The notes beneath the pieces are model-generated. The model ran no database searches. It was not told the DNA's origin and saw only the letters and a program-made list of their open reading frames with translations. Both the position numbers and the translations under genes were made by a program. From contig CAYZCE010000002.1 in NCBI GenBank assembly GCA_964476835.1, positions 62,001 to 126,000 on the forward strand: a DNA stretch of 64,000 nucleotides, in the 5' to 3' direction. This DNA comes from PALSA-926 sp964476835 (GTDB lineage: Bacteria; Pseudomonadota; Alphaproteobacteria; Micavibrionales; UBA2020). Position 1 is the stretch's first letter. Each line of letters begins with the position of its first letter. Positions 20,770 through 27,895 of the stretch are shown here, piece after piece.

Positions 20770-21285
20770 ATGACCGACGATGACGACGAACCCGACGAAC
20801 TGCCGCAAGGCCTCAAGAACTACATGACGCCGAAAGGCTTCGCCGCGCTGCAGGAAGAGCTGCGCGTGCTGACGCGCGAGGAGCGCCCGAAGGTAGTCGA
20901 GATCGTCTCCTGGGCCGCCGGCAACGGCGACCGCTCGGAAAACGGCGATTACCTCTACGGCAAGAAGCGCCTGCGCGAGATCGACCGCCGCCTCCGCTAC
21001 CTCACCAAGCGTATCGACAACGCCGAGGTCGTGCATCCCGAACAGCAGAAGCGCCGCGACCAGGTCTTCTTCGGCGCGACGGTGACATACGCGCGTATGG
21101 ACAACAGCGAACACACCGTCACCATCGTCGGCGTCGACGAGGCGGACCTTGCCAAGGGCAAGATCAACTGGGTCTCCCCCGTCGCCCGCGCACTCCTGAA
21201 GGCGCGCGTCGGCGACGAAGTCACCGTGCGCCTTGGCGACCACAAGGAAACGCTGGAAGTCATCGACATCCGCTACGACAGCTGA
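20770..21285 (+). CDS. greB: Transcription elongation factor GreB
   Basis: 171 residues. N-terminal coiled-coil with YMTPKGFAALQEELRVLTREERPKV and the acidic tip region GDRSENGDYLYGKKRLREIDRRLRYL, then an FKBP-like C-terminal domain (FFGATVTY, WVSPVARALLKARVGDEV). The GDRSENGDY/RLRYL combination distinguishes GreB from GreA. It stimulates cleavage of backtracked RNA by RNA polymerase. The acidic start MTDDDDEPDE is preferred to an upstream frame opening at 20686 because the upstream 28 residues are not conserved-looking. Confidence 0.93.
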   Translation: MTDDDDEPDELPQGLKNYMTPKGFAALQEELRVLTREERPKVVEIVSWAAGNGDRSENGDYLYGKKRLREIDRRLRYLTKRIDNAEVVHPEQQKRRDQVFFGATVTYARMDNSEHTVTIVGVDEADLAKGKINWVSPVARALLKARVGDEVTVRLGDHKETLEVIDIRYDS

Positions 21286-21320
21286 AAAAAAAGAAGCCCC
21301 CGCGCAGGCGGGGGCAGTCT
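21286..21320 (-). terminator. Terminator downstream of dps
   Basis: GCCCCCGCGCAGGCGGGGGC forms a strong hairpin with a run of T on the minus-strand side (the A-run at 21287-21294 of the plus strand). It ends the dps transcript and lies directly after the greB stop. A second, similar half-palindrome (CCCGCCTGCGCGGG) follows near 21350. Confidence 0.75.
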
Positions 21321-21375
21321 TGGGGCCGATTGTCTCGGCTCTTCCGCTTCCCGCCTGCGCGGGAGCAATCTTCCG

Positions 21376-21840
21376 TCATCCCTTGTGGGCGCCGACCATC
21401 CAGATCCATTTGTCGAGGCCGCCGGCGATGCGCGTCAGGATATCGGCGGTGACGGCGTCCTCGCGGTCGTCAGATTCTTCGATGCCGCGCTTCACTTGCG
21501 CGGTCAGCTTCTGCAAGCCCGCTTCGACGGCCTTGATATGGTCGAGGCCCTCGTGGATGCCTTGCGGATAGGCCGGCAGGCTCGAATGCCCGCTGATGTC
21601 CTGCAGGCGGCCGTGCGCCTCGGTGCCGAGCTGTACGGCGCGTTCAGCGATCTCGTCGGCATAGCCGTCGACGTCGGCCGCGACCTTGTCGAACAGTTCA
21701 TGCAGCCCGATGAAGGTGGAGCCGCGCACGTTCCAGTGCGCCTGCTTGATCTGCAGCTTGAGGTCGAGCGTGCTGGCCAGCGTGCGGTTGAGCATCGCCG
21801 CGACCGGGTCTGCGTTCTCTTTCGATTTGGCTTGCGTCAT
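21376..21840 (-). CDS. dps: DNA starvation/stationary phase protection protein Dps
   Basis: 154 residues, normal for Dps. The intersubunit ferroxidase signature is present: AHWNVRGSTFIGLHELFDKVAADVDGYADE (His, Asp and Glu ligands). The protein stores iron while consuming H2O2 and can coat DNA. Strong GGGAGGGG ribosome site. It follows ahpC-ahpD on the same strand with 25 bases between, so the three probably form one peroxide-defence unit under the divergent OxyR. Confidence 0.93.
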   Translation of the reverse strand: MTQAKSKENADPVAAMLNRTLASTLDLKLQIKQAHWNVRGSTFIGLHELFDKVAADVDGYADEIAERAVQLGTEAHGRLQDISGHSSLPAYPQGIHEGLDHIKAVEAGLQKLTAQVKRGIEESDDREDAVTADILTRIAGGLDKWIWMVGAHKG

Positions 21841-21865
21841 AGTCCCCTCCCCTGAGATGGCATGA

Positions 21866-22432
21866 TTACAAAGACAGTGCCTGCGCCGCGGCGTTGACGA
21901 CGGCGGCGATCCGCACGGACGACTGGACGGCCGTCTTGGAAAGGCCGCCCTTGACGACCTCGTGCGTATGCGACTCCATGCACATGCCGCAGCCGTTGAT
22001 CGCAGAAACGGCCAGAGAATAGAGCTCGAAATCGGCCTTCGCAATGCCGGTCGTCGCCATCGCGTTCATACGCAAACGCGCGGGCATCTTCTTGAGTTCC
22101 TCGTCTTGGACGAGGTGCGTGAAACGGTAATAGACGTTGTTCATCGCCATGATCGTGGCGGCCACCTTGGCGGCGTTGATTTCCGCTTCCGACAGCACGG
22201 CCGCAGCCGATGCCTCGAAGGCGCGGATCACGCCTGCGTGGCGCGTCGCGTAGGCGGAAGAAAGGGCGACGCCCCAAGCCTGCTGGGGGGTCAGGTCGGC
22301 GGCGCCGCCCTCCGTCGCCAAAAGACTGTCCAGGTTGAGCCGGATATCCTTGGCGGCTGAAGGCAGGAGCGCAAGCAACGCCGGGAGGCTCGGCTGTTGG
22401 TCGTCCATCTGTACGGCGGTTGCTTGCGTCAT
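21866..22432 (-). CDS. ahpD: Alkyl hydroperoxidase AhpD
   Basis: 188 residues from the ATG at 22432 (MTQATAVQMDD). The catalytic site is in NGCGMCMESHTHEV, i.e. CxxC with the downstream His of the AhpD proton relay. AhpD passes electrons (from lipoamide in the studied systems) to AhpC. The gene lies 25 bases after ahpC. An in-frame extension to 22531 is arginine-rich and overlaps ahpC, so it is less likely. Confidence 0.93.
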   Translation of the reverse strand: MTQATAVQMDDQQPSLPALLALLPSAAKDIRLNLDSLLATEGGAADLTPQQAWGVALSSAYATRHAGVIRAFEASAAAVLSEAEINAAKVAATIMAMNNVYYRFTHLVQDEELKKMPARLRMNAMATTGIAKADFELYSLAVSAINGCGMCMESHTHEVVKGGLSKTAVQSSVRIAAVVNAAAQALSL

Positions 22433-22457
22433 CTCTGTCTTCCTTCTCTCTGCTTCT

Positions 22458-22997
22458 TTACGCGACCTTGAGGGTGTCTTCGCCCTTCTGCCAGTTGCAG
22501 GGGCAGAGTTCGTCGGTCTGCAGCGCGTCAAGCACGCGGAGCACTTCCTTCACGTTGCGGCCGACGTTGAGGTCGGTCACCATCACGAAGCGGACGATGC
22601 CTTCAGGGTCAACGACGTAAGTGGCGCGCTGCGCGACGCCGGCTTCGGGATCGAGCACGCCGAGCGCGCTGGACAGCTCACGCTTGACGTCGGCGAGCAT
22701 CGGGAACGGCAGGCTGTTCAGGTCCTTGTGGTGCTGGCGCCAGGCAAGGTGCACGAATTCGGTGTCGATGGAGACGCCGAGGACTTGCGCGTCGCGGTCG
22801 GCGAAGGCCTGGTTGTTCTTGCCGAACTCGGCGATTTCCGTCGGACAGACGAAGGTGAAGTCCTTCGGCCAGAAGAAGAACACCTGCCACTTGCCGGCAT
22901 AGGTCTTCTCGGTCACGTCGGTGAACGCGTTCTTGATGTCGCTGGAAACGGTCGCCTTCACGGCAAACGCGGGGAATTTCTGGCCTACGCCTAACAT
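22458..22997 (-). CDS. ahpC: Peroxiredoxin AhpC
   Basis: 179 residues. The peroxidatic Cys is in FTFVCPTEIAEF, and the resolving cysteines are in DELCPCNWQKGE, the CxC form that works with AhpD rather than AhpF. Reduces H2O2, organic peroxides and peroxynitrite in the cytoplasm. It is the first gene of the leftward unit ahpC-ahpD-dps and divergent from oxyR across 120 bases that hold two inverted repeats. Confidence 0.95.
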   Translation of the reverse strand: MLGVGQKFPAFAVKATVSSDIKNAFTDVTEKTYAGKWQVFFFWPKDFTFVCPTEIAEFGKNNQAFADRDAQVLGVSIDTEFVHLAWRQHHKDLNSLPFPMLADVKRELSSALGVLDPEAGVAQRATYVVDPEGIVRFVMVTDLNVGRNVKEVLRVLDALQTDELCPCNWQKGEDTLKVA

Positions 22998-23117
22998 AGC
23001 AGCTCCTTATGAGAATCAATGAGGTTGTGGTGGGGGTTGGTATCTTCTCATTATCGCGCCAAACGATATATTAGTAAAATATATTGTTTTTATATTTATG
23101 ATTGATATTATCAATGT
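22998..23117. promoter_or_regulatory. Divergent ahpC/oxyR control region with two dyads
   Basis: Much more AT-rich than its surroundings. It holds GATATATT-AGTAA-AATATATT (23065-23085) and a perfect dyad ATTGATA-T-TATCAAT (23101-23115) that ends two bases before the oxyR ATG, where no ribosome site is visible. Their position suits OxyR binding for activation of ahpC and autorepression of oxyR; binding is inferred. Confidence 0.6.
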
Positions 23118-23996
23118 ATGAACCTGCGCGACCTTGAATATGTGACGGCCATCGCCGACGAAGGCCACTTCGGCCGCGCCGCCGCGCGCTGCCATGTCAG
23201 CCAGTCCACCCTGAGCATCCAGATCCGCAAGCTGGAGGAAAACCTCGGCACGCAATTGTTCGAGCGCAGCCGCAAGCAGGTGATGCCGACCGCCGCCGGC
23301 GACCGCATCATCGCCCGCGCGCGGCTGATGCTGCGCGAGGCGGACGAAATCCGCCAGATCGCCAAGGATGCAAGCGACCCGCTGGCGGGCGAGGTGGCGT
23401 TGGGCGCCTTCCCCACGCTCGCCCCTTACCTTTTCCCCCGCTGCCTGCACGCGATGCGCAAGCAGCTGCCGAAAATCCGCCTGCAGCTGGTCGAGGAAAA
23501 AACCGACCGCCTGCTCGATCTGCTCGACAATGGCCGCATCGACTGCGCGCTGATCGCCGCGCCGGTGGAACGTCGCGGGCTGAAAAGCATCGACCTGTTC
23601 CATGAACCCTTCACCATCGCGCTCTCCGCGCAGCACCCGTTCGCGAAGAAGAAAGTCATCACTGACGCGGAACTGGCCAAGCTGCCGATGCTGCTGCTCG
23701 ACGAAGGCCACTGCCTGCGCGCGCAGGCGCTCGATATCTGCCACGCCATCGGCATCGGCGAGTCCAGCCGCTTCCGCGGCACCAGCCTCGAGACGCTGCG
23801 CCAGATGGTGGAGCTCGGCGATGCGGTGACCCTGATGCCCAAGCTCGCCGTGCGCAAGGACACGCCAGCGGTGCGTTACATCCCGCTGCAGAATCCCGCC
23901 TTCGGCCGCACCATCGCGCTCTGCTGGCGCGAGGCCAGCGCGCGCGGCGACCTGTTCATGAAACTGGCCGAGGCCATCCGCAAAAGCGTAAAATAA
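23118..23996 (+). CDS. oxyR: Hydrogen peroxide sensor/activator OxyR (LysR family)
   Basis: 292 residues. N-terminal winged helix (DLEYVTAIADEGHFGRAA, SQSTLSIQIRKLEENLG) and a LysR effector domain. The redox pair is present in EGHCLRAQALDICHAIG: two Cys nine residues apart with the same flanks as Cys199 and Cys208 of the E. coli protein. Disulphide formation by peroxide switches it to an activator. It is divergent from ahpC-ahpD-dps. Confidence 0.94.
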   Translation: MNLRDLEYVTAIADEGHFGRAAARCHVSQSTLSIQIRKLEENLGTQLFERSRKQVMPTAAGDRIIARARLMLREADEIRQIAKDASDPLAGEVALGAFPTLAPYLFPRCLHAMRKQLPKIRLQLVEEKTDRLLDLLDNGRIDCALIAAPVERRGLKSIDLFHEPFTIALSAQHPFAKKKVITDAELAKLPMLLLDEGHCLRAQALDICHAIGIGESSRFRGTSLETLRQMVELGDAVTLMPKLAVRKDTPAVRYIPLQNPAFGRTIALCWREASARGDLFMKLAEAIRKSVK

Positions 23997-24004
23997 GCAC
24001 AGGA

Positions 24005-24036
24005 AAGCCGCCCGCTGTCTCGGCAGCGGGCGGCTT
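24005..24036. terminator. Shared terminator between oxyR and hsp20
   Basis: AAGCCGCCCGCTG-TCTCGG-CAGCGGGCGGCTT, a perfect 13-base stem between two convergent genes. The T-run is short on either side (CTT or CTTT), so termination may be modest. Confidence 0.65.
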
Positions 24037-24054
24037 CCGGTTGGATCTCGGCGG

Positions 24055-24516
24055 TTACTTGTTGCCGTCGATCAGTTTGTCCGCACCCGCGATCGGGATG
24101 GTGCGGGGCCTGGCCTCTTCCGGCACTTCGCGCACCAGATGCACGATCAGCAGGCCGTCGCGCGTCTCGGCGCCGGTGACCTTGATGTGGTCCGCCAGGC
24201 GGAATGAGCGCTTGAAGCCGCGCTGCGCGATGCCGCGATGAAGGTAGGCCGTGGCCTCGCCTTCCTTCTCGGCGATCTGGCCGGTGACGGTGAGCGTGTC
24301 CTTCTCGACCGTCAGGCCGAGGTCGTTGGCCGAGAAGCCCGCGACCGCCATGACGATGCGGTAGGCGCTGTCGCCGCTTTTTTCGATGTTGTAGGGCGGG
24401 TAATTGTCAAACCGCGCCTCCGGGCCGCCCTCGACGAGCTGCTCGAACAGGTCGTTAAACCTGTCGAAGCCGACGGTGCTGCGCAAAAGCGGGGTGAAAG
24501 ATACTAAGTTTGCCAT
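24055..24516 (-). CDS. Small heat-shock protein Hsp20 (IbpA type)
   Basis: 153 residues. N-terminal FDRFNDLFEQL, alpha-crystallin domain with PPYNIEKSGDSAYRIVMAVAGF and the conserved GIAQRGFKRSFRLADHIKV, then a short tail carrying an IXI-like motif (RTIPI). ATP-independent holdase that binds unfolding proteins. Ribosome site AAAGGAGGC. The leader may fold as a ROSE-like thermometer (see the next entry). Confidence 0.93.
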   Translation of the reverse strand: MANLVSFTPLLRSTVGFDRFNDLFEQLVEGGPEARFDNYPPYNIEKSGDSAYRIVMAVAGFSANDLGLTVEKDTLTVTGQIAEKEGEATAYLHRGIAQRGFKRSFRLADHIKVTGAETRDGLLIVHLVREVPEEARPRTIPIAGADKLIDGNK

Positions 24517-24654
24517 TGTTTGCCTCCTTTAAAAGCAAGGTTACGTTTGACAGTGCAGTTTACAGTGACACGGCGACCCCCGAGAGGCATCCCGCGCTGC
24601 CCCCTTTTTTTGAGAGCATATGATTATTTTTCTCCTGTTTTTCGTTTGTGTCAA
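24517..24654 (-). promoter_or_regulatory. hsp20 promoter and leader with ROSE-like element
   Basis: On the minus strand, TTGACA lies at 24654-24649, followed about 17 bases later by an A/T-rich -10 region, then a leader of over 100 bases with several complementary stretches. Its end reads CCTTGCTTTTAAAGGAGGCAAAC, in which TTGCTTTT can pair with AAGGAGGCAA using G-U pairs, hiding the ribosome site. A UUGCU strand facing AGGAGG is the hallmark of ROSE thermometers of alphaproteobacterial small heat-shock genes. Confidence 0.5.
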
Positions 24655-24705
24655 GCGGGCGGGAAGGGTTTTGATTTTCCTGCGAAATCGCCTAGGGTGG
24701 CGTTC

Positions 24706-25188
24706 ATGCGAGTCGTTTTTTTATGCCTGATGTTCTTCCTGTTGTCGCACGCGGCCTTCGCGCTCGGCATTTCGAGCGCCGCTTTCGGCGAAGGCGGCAC
24801 GATCCCCGCGCGCTATACCTGCGCGGACAGCGACATCGCGCCGCCGCTGGCGTTCAAGGACGTGCCGGCCGCCGCGCAGTCGCTCGCGCTGGTCGTCGAC
24901 GATCCGGATGCGCCGTCCGGCCTGTGGACGCACTGGATCCTTTATAACATGCCGGCCAAGGCCGCTGCCGCCGCCGGCGGCACGCAAGGGCTCAACAGTT
25001 TCGGCGACGCGTCTTACGGCGGCCCCTGCCCGCCGCCCGGATCGGGCGCGCACCACTACGTGTTCCACCTCTATGCGCTCGACACCATGATCACGCCGGC
25101 CTCGTCGTCGCGGCAGGACATCGCGGCGGCGATGGAAGGCCATGTCATCGCAGAGGCTTCGCTGACGGGGCTTTTCGCGCGGAACTAG
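24706..25188 (+). CDS. YbhB/YbcL-type PEBP protein, exported
   Basis: 160 residues. Signal peptide MRVVFLCLMFFLLSHAAFA, then a full phosphatidylethanolamine-binding-protein fold: LALVVDDPDAPSGLWTHWILYNMP and the GPCPPPGSGAHHYVFHLYALD motif. Bacterial members are Raf-kinase-inhibitor-like proteins of uncertain function. The stop overlaps the convergent EmrB-type gene by 4 bases. I chose the ATG at 24706 because it gives a clean signal peptide. Confidence 0.88.
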   Translation: MRVVFLCLMFFLLSHAAFALGISSAAFGEGGTIPARYTCADSDIAPPLAFKDVPAAAQSLALVVDDPDAPSGLWTHWILYNMPAKAAAAAGGTQGLNSFGDASYGGPCPPPGSGAHHYVFHLYALDTMITPASSSRQDIAAAMEGHVIAEASLTGLFARN

Positions 25189-26750
25189 TGGACGTCGGCA
25201 ACCGGTGCGTTCTTCGGCAGCATGCGCTTTTTCAGCATCAAGGCGACCAGCGACAGCGGCAGCATTACCAGCCACATCATGTGGAAGGAATCCACATAGG
25301 CGAGCAGGCTCGCCTGTTCGCCGAGGTTGCGGTAGAGCAGCGCCTGCGCCTTGATGCCCGCCCCGGGCTGCGGCACGCCGGCGGCGACCAGCGCGGCGGT
25401 CTGCTGCGCCATCGCCCGCGAAAACTCCGGCACGTAAGGCGACGTATGGGCGGAAAGGTAGTTCTGCCAGACCTGCGTGTGCCGCGCGAGATAGGTGGTG
25501 ATGAGCGCGATGCCGAAGCTGCCGCCGAGGTTGCGGAACAGCGAATAAAGCGCCGCCGCCTTGTTGTTGAGGTGCTTGGGCACATCCATGAAGGCGATCG
25601 TGCTGATCGGGATGAATAGGAACGGCAGGCCGAGCACCTGCACGATGCGCATCAGGACGAAGGTGTGCATGTCCGTCTGCTCCGACAGGTTGCCGGTGAA
25701 GAACATGCCGGTGCTGCACAGCACGAAGCCGATGGCGATCAGGTATTTCGGCGGGAATTTATGCGTCAGCTTGCCCATCATCGGCATTAAAAAGGCGATG
25801 ACGATCGCGCCGGGCGACAAGATCATCCCCGCCAGCTGCGCATCATAGCCGAAGTGCTGCTGCACCAAAAGCGGCAGCAGGATGCTGCTGCTATAAAGCG
25901 TGAAGCCGGTGAAGAAGATCATCAGGCAGGCCGCGCCGAAGGCAGGAATTTTCAAGAGGCGCAGCTCGATCAGCGGCTCCTTGCGTGAGAGCAGCCACAT
26001 CACCGCCGCCACCAGCGCCGCCACGCTGCCTACAAGCAGGATCGTGATCATGTTGCTCTCGAACCAGTCTTCCTGCTGGCCTTTGTCGAGCATGATCTGC
26101 AGCGCGCCCAGTCCCAGCGCCACCAGCCCCATGCCGATATAATCCACGCGCGGGCGGGGCTTGGTTTGCGCCTCGTCCCCCGCCAGCAGGCGGCCGACCA
26201 GCGACAGCGCGAAGAGGCCGACCGGCACGTTGATGAAAAAGATCCAGCGCCAATCGAAACTGTCGGTGATATAGCCGCCGAGCGTGGGGCCGATCACGGG
26301 CGCCACGATCATGGTGATGCCGGTGACCGCATAGGCCTGCGCGCGCTTTTCCGGCGGGAAGGTGTCGAGCAGGATGGCCTGCTGCATCGGCTGCAACCCG
26401 CCGCCCGCAAGTCCCTGCAGCAGGCGGAAGATGATCAGCATCGGCAGGCTGGTCGCCGCGCCGCAGAGGAACGAGGCCAGCGTGAAGGCGCCGATGCAGA
26501 TCATGAAGTAGCGCTTGCGCCCGATGACGCCGGCCAGCCAGCCGCTCAGCGGCAAAATGATGCCGTTGGCGACGAGGTAGGAGGTCAGCACCCAGGTGCC
26601 CTCTTCCGGCGTCGCGGCGAGGCTGCCGCCGATATGGGTGAGCGACACGTTGACGATGGTGGTGTCGAGCACCTCCATGAACGTGGCAAGGCTGACCGCA
26701 AACGCGATCATCCATGGGTTGATGTCAGGGGCGCGGAGCGTCATTGACAT
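25185..26750 (-). CDS. DHA2-family multidrug MFS transporter (EmrB type)
   Basis: 521 residues from MSMTLRAPD, with 14 predicted membrane helices. Motif LDTTIVNVSL in helix 1, GRKRYFM in the first loop and GPTLGGYITDSFDWRWIFFIN are DHA2 hallmarks. It pairs with the EmrA-type adaptor immediately upstream, overlapping its end by 26 bases (or 20 if the ATG at 26744 is used). Proton-driven drug efflux is the family role; no TolC-like duct lies in this operon. Confidence 0.92.
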   Translation of the reverse strand: MSMTLRAPDINPWMIAFAVSLATFMEVLDTTIVNVSLTHIGGSLAATPEEGTWVLTSYLVANGIILPLSGWLAGVIGRKRYFMICIGAFTLASFLCGAATSLPMLIIFRLLQGLAGGGLQPMQQAILLDTFPPEKRAQAYAVTGITMIVAPVIGPTLGGYITDSFDWRWIFFINVPVGLFALSLVGRLLAGDEAQTKPRPRVDYIGMGLVALGLGALQIMLDKGQQEDWFESNMITILLVGSVAALVAAVMWLLSRKEPLIELRLLKIPAFGAACLMIFFTGFTLYSSSILLPLLVQQHFGYDAQLAGMILSPGAIVIAFLMPMMGKLTHKFPPKYLIAIGFVLCSTGMFFTGNLSEQTDMHTFVLMRIVQVLGLPFLFIPISTIAFMDVPKHLNNKAAALYSLFRNLGGSFGIALITTYLARHTQVWQNYLSAHTSPYVPEFSRAMAQQTAALVAAGVPQPGAGIKAQALLYRNLGEQASLLAYVDSFHMMWLVMLPLSLVALMLKKRMLPKNAPVADVH

Positions 26751-27786
26751 GCACCGTCGCCTCGACCGACATGCCGGGCGCCAGCGGCAGCGCGGCGTCG
26801 GGCTGCGCATCGAGCGCGATCTTCACCGGCACGCGCTGCACCACCTTGACGAAGTTGCCGGTGGCGTTTTCAGGCGGGAAGAGCGAGAGGCGGCTGCCGG
26901 TGCCGGCTTGGATGCTGTCGACATGGCCTTTCAGCTTGCGGTCGGAAAAAGCGTCGACCTTGATATCGACGGTCTGCCCGGGGCGCATGTGCGTGAGCTG
27001 CGTTTCCTTGAAGTTGGCGACGACCCACAGGCGCGCCGCGGTCACGGCGAGCAACGTCTGATTGGGCTGCACCAGCTCGCCGGCGGCGATGGCGCGGTGC
27101 GCGATCTTGCCGTCGACGGGCGCGGTGACCTTCGTGTTCAGGAGGTCTTGATGCGCGCGGGCGACCGCGGCCTTCTTTTCCTCGAGGTCGGCCTGCAGCT
27201 TGCGTACGCCGGCTTCTGCGCCCGCGATCTCGTCGTTGGAGGTCTCGGCGCGTTTCAGCGCGGCTTCGGCCTGCGCGACGCGCGCCTTGGCCATCTGTTC
27301 CTCGGCATCGCTTTCCTCGACCACGCGGCGGGAGGTAGCGATGTTCTTGAGCTGGCGGTTGCGCACGGCGTCCTTGGTTGCGCGGTCGTAATCGGCGCGG
27401 GCGGAGGTCAGCGCGGCCTGCGCGGCATCCAGCGACGACGGCGCGGAGACCTTCGTCACCGCGAGCGTTTGCATGGCCTGCTCATATCCGGCCTGCGCGG
27501 CGGCGAGTTCGGCCGCGGCACGGTCGCCGGCGATCTGGTAGTCGGTCGGGTCGATCGTCAAAAGGAGGTCGCCGGCCTTGACCGGCTGGTTGTCGTCGAC
27601 CTTGAGTTCGATGACATGGCCGCCCACCTTGGCGCTGACCGGGATGATGTCGCCCTCGATCTGCGCGGCATCGGTCGATTCAAGGCCGCGCACGCGCGTC
27701 ATGTAATAAGCCCCGCCCGCCAGCGCGGCAAGCAGCAGGATGATGACAGGGAGCGCGGATTTCTTGCGGGCAGGCTTGTCGGACAT
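26725..27786 (-). CDS. EmrA-type membrane fusion protein
   Basis: 353 residues from MSDKPARKKS, with GAGGAA as ribosome site. One N-terminal membrane helix, lipoyl domain (GGHVIELKVDDNQPVKAGDLLLTI), a long alpha-hairpin rich in Ala/Gln/Glu, and a barrel domain with VVANFKETQLTHMRPGQ, the EmrA signature. It carries substrates from EmrB across the periplasm. First gene of a two-gene operon. Confidence 0.92.
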   Translation of the reverse strand: MSDKPARKKSALPVIILLLAALAGGAYYMTRVRGLESTDAAQIEGDIIPVSAKVGGHVIELKVDDNQPVKAGDLLLTIDPTDYQIAGDRAAAELAAAQAGYEQAMQTLAVTKVSAPSSLDAAQAALTSARADYDRATKDAVRNRQLKNIATSRRVVEESDAEEQMAKARVAQAEAALKRAETSNDEIAGAEAGVRKLQADLEEKKAAVARAHQDLLNTKVTAPVDGKIAHRAIAAGELVQPNQTLLAVTAARLWVVANFKETQLTHMRPGQTVDIKVDAFSDRKLKGHVDSIQAGTGSRLSLFPPENATGNFVKVVQRVPVKIALDAQPDAALPLAPGMSVEATVHVNDAPRP

Positions 27787-27822
27787 GGATTCCTCGGGGG
27801 TCAGATCACAAGGAAGACACAA

Positions 27823-27895
27823 GCGCGGAAAAAGGTCAATCGTTCAATTTTGTTGAATTTTAAACAGCGGCTGTTTTTCCCGTCAAAACATCCAG
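27823..27895. other. Short intergenic region with a small palindrome
   Basis: AT-rich 73 bases between the TyrRS-like gene and the emrA-type operon, both leftward. AAACAGC-G-GCTGTTT (about 27861-27877) is a compact palindrome that could be an operator for the pump operon or a weak terminator of the gene before it. No regulator gene is adjacent. Confidence 0.35.

Noticed and set aside
23101..23115. FNR/Anr box (TTGAT-N4-ATCAA) before oxyR
   Set aside because: The spacer is three bases, not four, so the half sites are out of register for FNR; kept only as an unassigned dyad.
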